Part shown: positions 61,960 to 64,000 of the stretch, piece after piece
Layout: each line of letters begins with the position of its first letter
Numbering within the stretch: the first letter of the stretch is position 1
Translations under genes and position numbers: made by a program
Assembly (NCBI RefSeq): GCF_002075885.1
Contig: NZ_MDET01000056.1
Location: forward strand, 1-64,000
From: Manganibacter manganicus
GTDB lineage: Bacteria > Pseudomonadota > Alphaproteobacteria > Rhizobiales > Rhizobiaceae
Direction of reading: 5' to 3'
Length of the DNA: 64,000 bases
The notes under the pieces: generated by a model
The model's database searches: none
What the model saw: the letters and a program-made list of their open reading frames with translations, nothing else
What the model was told of the DNA's origin: nothing

Positions 61960-63168
61960 CTAAACCCGCTCGACTATCGTGGCAGTGCCCATGCCGGCGC
62001 CGATGCACAATGTCACCAGCGCGGTGTTGAGGTCGCGCCGCTCCAGTTCATCCAGCACCGTGCCCAGGATCATCGCGCCGGTCGCGCCGAGCGGATGGCC
62101 CATGGCAATCGCTCCGCCATTGACGTTGAGCCTGTCGATCGGAATGTCGAAGGCCTGGATATAGCGCAGCACGACAGCGGCGAAGGCCTCGTTGAGTTCG
62201 AACAGGTCGATGTCGGAGAGTTTCATCTTCGCGCGCTTCAGCAGCTTTTCGGTCACATCGACCGGACCAGTCAGCATCAGCACCGGCTCCGAGCCGATAT
62301 TGGCGAAGGCGCGGATGCGCGCGCGCGGTTTCACGCCGAGCGCCTTTCCGGCTTTCTTCGAGCCGAGCAGCACCGCAGCCGCGCCATCGACGATGCCGGA
62401 GGAATTGCCGGCATGATGCACATGGTTGATCGTCTCGATCTCGGGGTGCTTCTGCACCGCCACAGCGTCGAAACCGCCCATCTCGCCCGGCATGACGAAG
62501 GATGGATTGAGTGCCGCCAGCGCCTGCATGTCGGTGCCGGGGCGCATATGCTCGTCATGATCGAGAATGGTCAGGCCGTTCTGATCCCTGACCGGGACCA
62601 CCGACTTGCCGAAATAGCCTTTTGCCCAGGCATTGGCGGCGCGCTTCTGGCTCTCCACCGCATAGGCGTCCACATCGTCACGCGAAAATCCGTATTTGGT
62701 GGCGATAAGATCGGCCGAAATGCCCTGCGGCACGAACCAAGCAGGCAGGCCGACTGATGGGTCCATGAACCACGCGCCGCCCGACATGCCCATGCCGACG
62801 CGGCTCATCGATTCCACGCCACCGGCAATCACGATATCGTCGGCGCCTTGCGCGATCTTGGCCGCGCCGAGATTGACGGCATCCAGCCCTGAGGCGCAGA
62901 AACGTGAAATCTGCATGCCCGGCGTCCTGAAATCATAGCCCGCTTCGAAAGCTGCCGCACGCGGAATGACCGCACCGGCCTCGCCGACCGGATCGACGCA
63001 GCCGAAGATGATGTCATCGACCTTGGCCGTATCCAGCCCGTTGCGGTCGCGAATGGCTTCCAGCGTTCGGGCGGCCAGCCGCACTGCCGAAACCTCGTGC
63101 AGCGCGCCATCCTTCTTGCCACGCCCTCGCGGGGTGCGCACCGCATCATAGACGAAAGCGTCAGCCAT
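61960..63168 (-). CDS. fadA: Acetyl-CoA acyltransferase (thiolase)
   Basis: A 402-residue thiolase cleaving 3-ketoacyl-CoA in beta-oxidation. The acyl-cysteine is in SRFCASGLDAVNLG; the C-terminal active-site motifs NVNGGAIAMGHPLGATGA (His) and LCIGAGMGTATIVE (Cys) are complete. Acetoacetyl-CoA thiolases look similar, but the position before fadB supports FadA. The acyl-CoA dehydrogenase lies 25 bases upstream on the same strand. Confidence 0.94.
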   Translation of the reverse strand: MADAFVYDAVRTPRGRGKKDGALHEVSAVRLAARTLEAIRDRNGLDTAKVDDIIFGCVDPVGEAGAVIPRAAAFEAGYDFRTPGMQISRFCASGLDAVNLGAAKIAQGADDIVIAGGVESMSRVGMGMSGGAWFMDPSVGLPAWFVPQGISADLIATKYGFSRDDVDAYAVESQKRAANAWAKGYFGKSVVPVRDQNGLTILDHDEHMRPGTDMQALAALNPSFVMPGEMGGFDAVAVQKHPEIETINHVHHAGNSSGIVDGAAAVLLGSKKAGKALGVKPRARIRAFANIGSEPVLMLTGPVDVTEKLLKRAKMKLSDIDLFELNEAFAAVVLRYIQAFDIPIDRLNVNGGAIAMGHPLGATGAMILGTVLDELERRDLNTALVTLCIGAGMGTATIVERV

Positions 63169-63193
63169 TCCTGCTGCTCCTGTTATGCCGATG

Positions 63194-64000
63194 TTAGAAT
63201 GCCTCTGCCGGCAAAGCCATCATCGCATCCGCACCCGCCGAAATGCGGGCAAGTCGCAAAGCCGTCTCGGGCATGGCATGCTCCATGAAGAAGCGGCCGG
63301 TGGCCAGCTTGTTCTCGTAGAAGGACCTGCCCTCCCCGACATCTTCGGCAATCCGGACCTGCGCTGCCTTGGCCATGCGGCTCCACATATAGCCGAGCGC
63401 CACCAGACCGAAGAGATGCAGATAGTCGGTTGCGGCAGAGCCTGCATTGTCCGGCTCGGACATGGCGTTCTGCATCAGCCACAGTGTAGCTGCCTGAAGA
63501 TCGTTCAGGCTCTTCTTCAGCGCCTTGGTAAAAGGCGTCATCTTTTCATCCGCGCGATTGCCTTCGCAGAAATCGCCGACCTCCTGCATGAACGCCCGCA
63601 TGGCGCGGCCGCCATTCAGAGCCAGCTTGCGGCCGACCAGATCGAGCGCCTGGATACCGTTGGTGCCTTCATAGATCATGGCGATACGGGCATCGCGCAC
63701 GAACTGGCTCATGCCGTTTTCTTCGATATAGCCGTGACCGCCAAAAACCTGCTGCGCCATCACGGCGTGATTGAAGCCTTTGTCGGTGAGCATGCCCTTG
63801 GCCACCGGCGTCAACAGGCCGAGCAGATCGTCGCCAGCTTCGCGCGCCTTCGCATCGCCGGCGCGGTGCGCAATGTCGGATTGCAGCGCCGTCCACAAAA
63901 GCAGCGCGCGACCGCCTTCGTTGAATGCCTTCATCGTCATCAATGTGCGGCGGATATCTGCGTGGACGATAATCGGATCGGCAGGCTTGTCAGGCTCTTT
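63194..64000 (-). CDS. Acyl-CoA dehydrogenase, C-terminal part (cut by window)
   Basis: The visible ~268 C-terminal residues match the large FadE-like acyl-CoA dehydrogenases of the PRK-type dmdC family: YEGTNGIQALDLVGRKL with the catalytic glutamate, HAVMAQQVFGGHGYIEEN, and the long C-terminal extension (KKSLNDLQAATLWLMQN, AMPETALRLARISAGADAM). The frame stays open to the window end without a start, so the gene continues right. It introduces the first double bond in beta-oxidation and heads the fadE-fadA-fadB set. Confidence 0.9.
   Translation of the reverse strand, partial: KEPDKPADPIIVHADIRRTLMTMKAFNEGGRALLLWTALQSDIAHRAGDAKAREAGDDLLGLLTPVAKGMLTDKGFNHAVMAQQVFGGHGYIEENGMSQFVRDARIAMIYEGTNGIQALDLVGRKLALNGGRAMRAFMQEVGDFCEGNRADEKMTPFTKALKKSLNDLQAATLWLMQNAMSEPDNAGSAATDYLHLFGLVALGYMWSRMAKAAQVRIAEDVGEGRSFYENKLATGRFFMEHAMPETALRLARISAGADAMMALPAEAF

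Overview
The window looks like a chromosomal segment of an alphaproteobacterium of the order Hyphomicrobiales (Rhizobiales), most likely Brucellaceae (Brucella/Ochrobactrum) or a close relative. The evidence is high G+C coding sequence, the block murA-DUF2948-hisD-UPF0262-phosphatase-infA-maf-yacG-tRNA-Phe, a 5-aminolevulinate synthase (hemA), class I lysyl-tRNA synthetase, GcrA, a SAM-II riboswitch before metZ, a gbpR/chvE-gguABC sugar locus, and a D-aminopeptidase very like the enzyme I recall from Ochrobactrum anthropi. The assignment rests on recognised gene families and order, not on a database search.

Layout. Positions 1-4000 are the end of an integrated mobile element. They hold a complete IS3-family insertion sequence, a serine recombinase whose 5' end the IS has replaced, and a tyrosine integrase lying next to the 3' end of tRNA-Thr(GGT), the probable attachment site. 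From 4.2 to 10.1 kb is a housekeeping block (cell wall precursor, histidine, translation initiation, nucleotide sanitation, tRNA-Phe). From 10.1 to 11.4 kb is a sparse stretch with two very small genes, hairpins and an interspersed repeat. From 11.4 to 17.4 kb come a universal stress protein and then a leftward set: D-aminopeptidase, a tail-less FtsZ paralogue, an amidase and a DadA-like D-amino acid dehydrogenase. From 17.5 to 23 kb are galE, hemA, a branched-chain aminotransferase, a second aminotransferase and mscL.

From 23 to 34.4 kb is a signalling region: a transporter-like hybrid histidine kinase convergent with a LuxR-type regulator (the CrbS/CrbR acetate-switch type), a lone periplasmic binding protein, a membrane glycosyltransferase, polyphosphate kinase 2, PhoR, PhoU (without pst or phoB genes between them) and the cell-cycle regulator GcrA. 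From 34.7 to 41 kb are argD-argF, hslO, apaG, metZ under a SAM-II riboswitch, and a tandem-domain dCTP deaminase. From 41 to 52.6 kb are two sugar ABC transporters, each with a divergent regulator: chvE-gguABC with GbpR (LysR type), and a second three-gene system with a LacI-type regulator. Both carry a strong stem-loop just after the binding-protein gene. tRNA-Gly(CCC) lies between the two systems.

From 52.7 to 64 kb are a small membrane protein, a MATE exporter, pyrD, DUF952, a secreted coiled-coil protein, lysK, a nuclease-fold secreted protein, an S24-type self-cleaving repressor with a palindrome before its start, and a leftward fatty-acid oxidation set (acyl-CoA dehydrogenase, thiolase, FadB-like multifunctional enzyme) cut by the window end. 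No CRISPR array, rRNA or complete prophage was seen.
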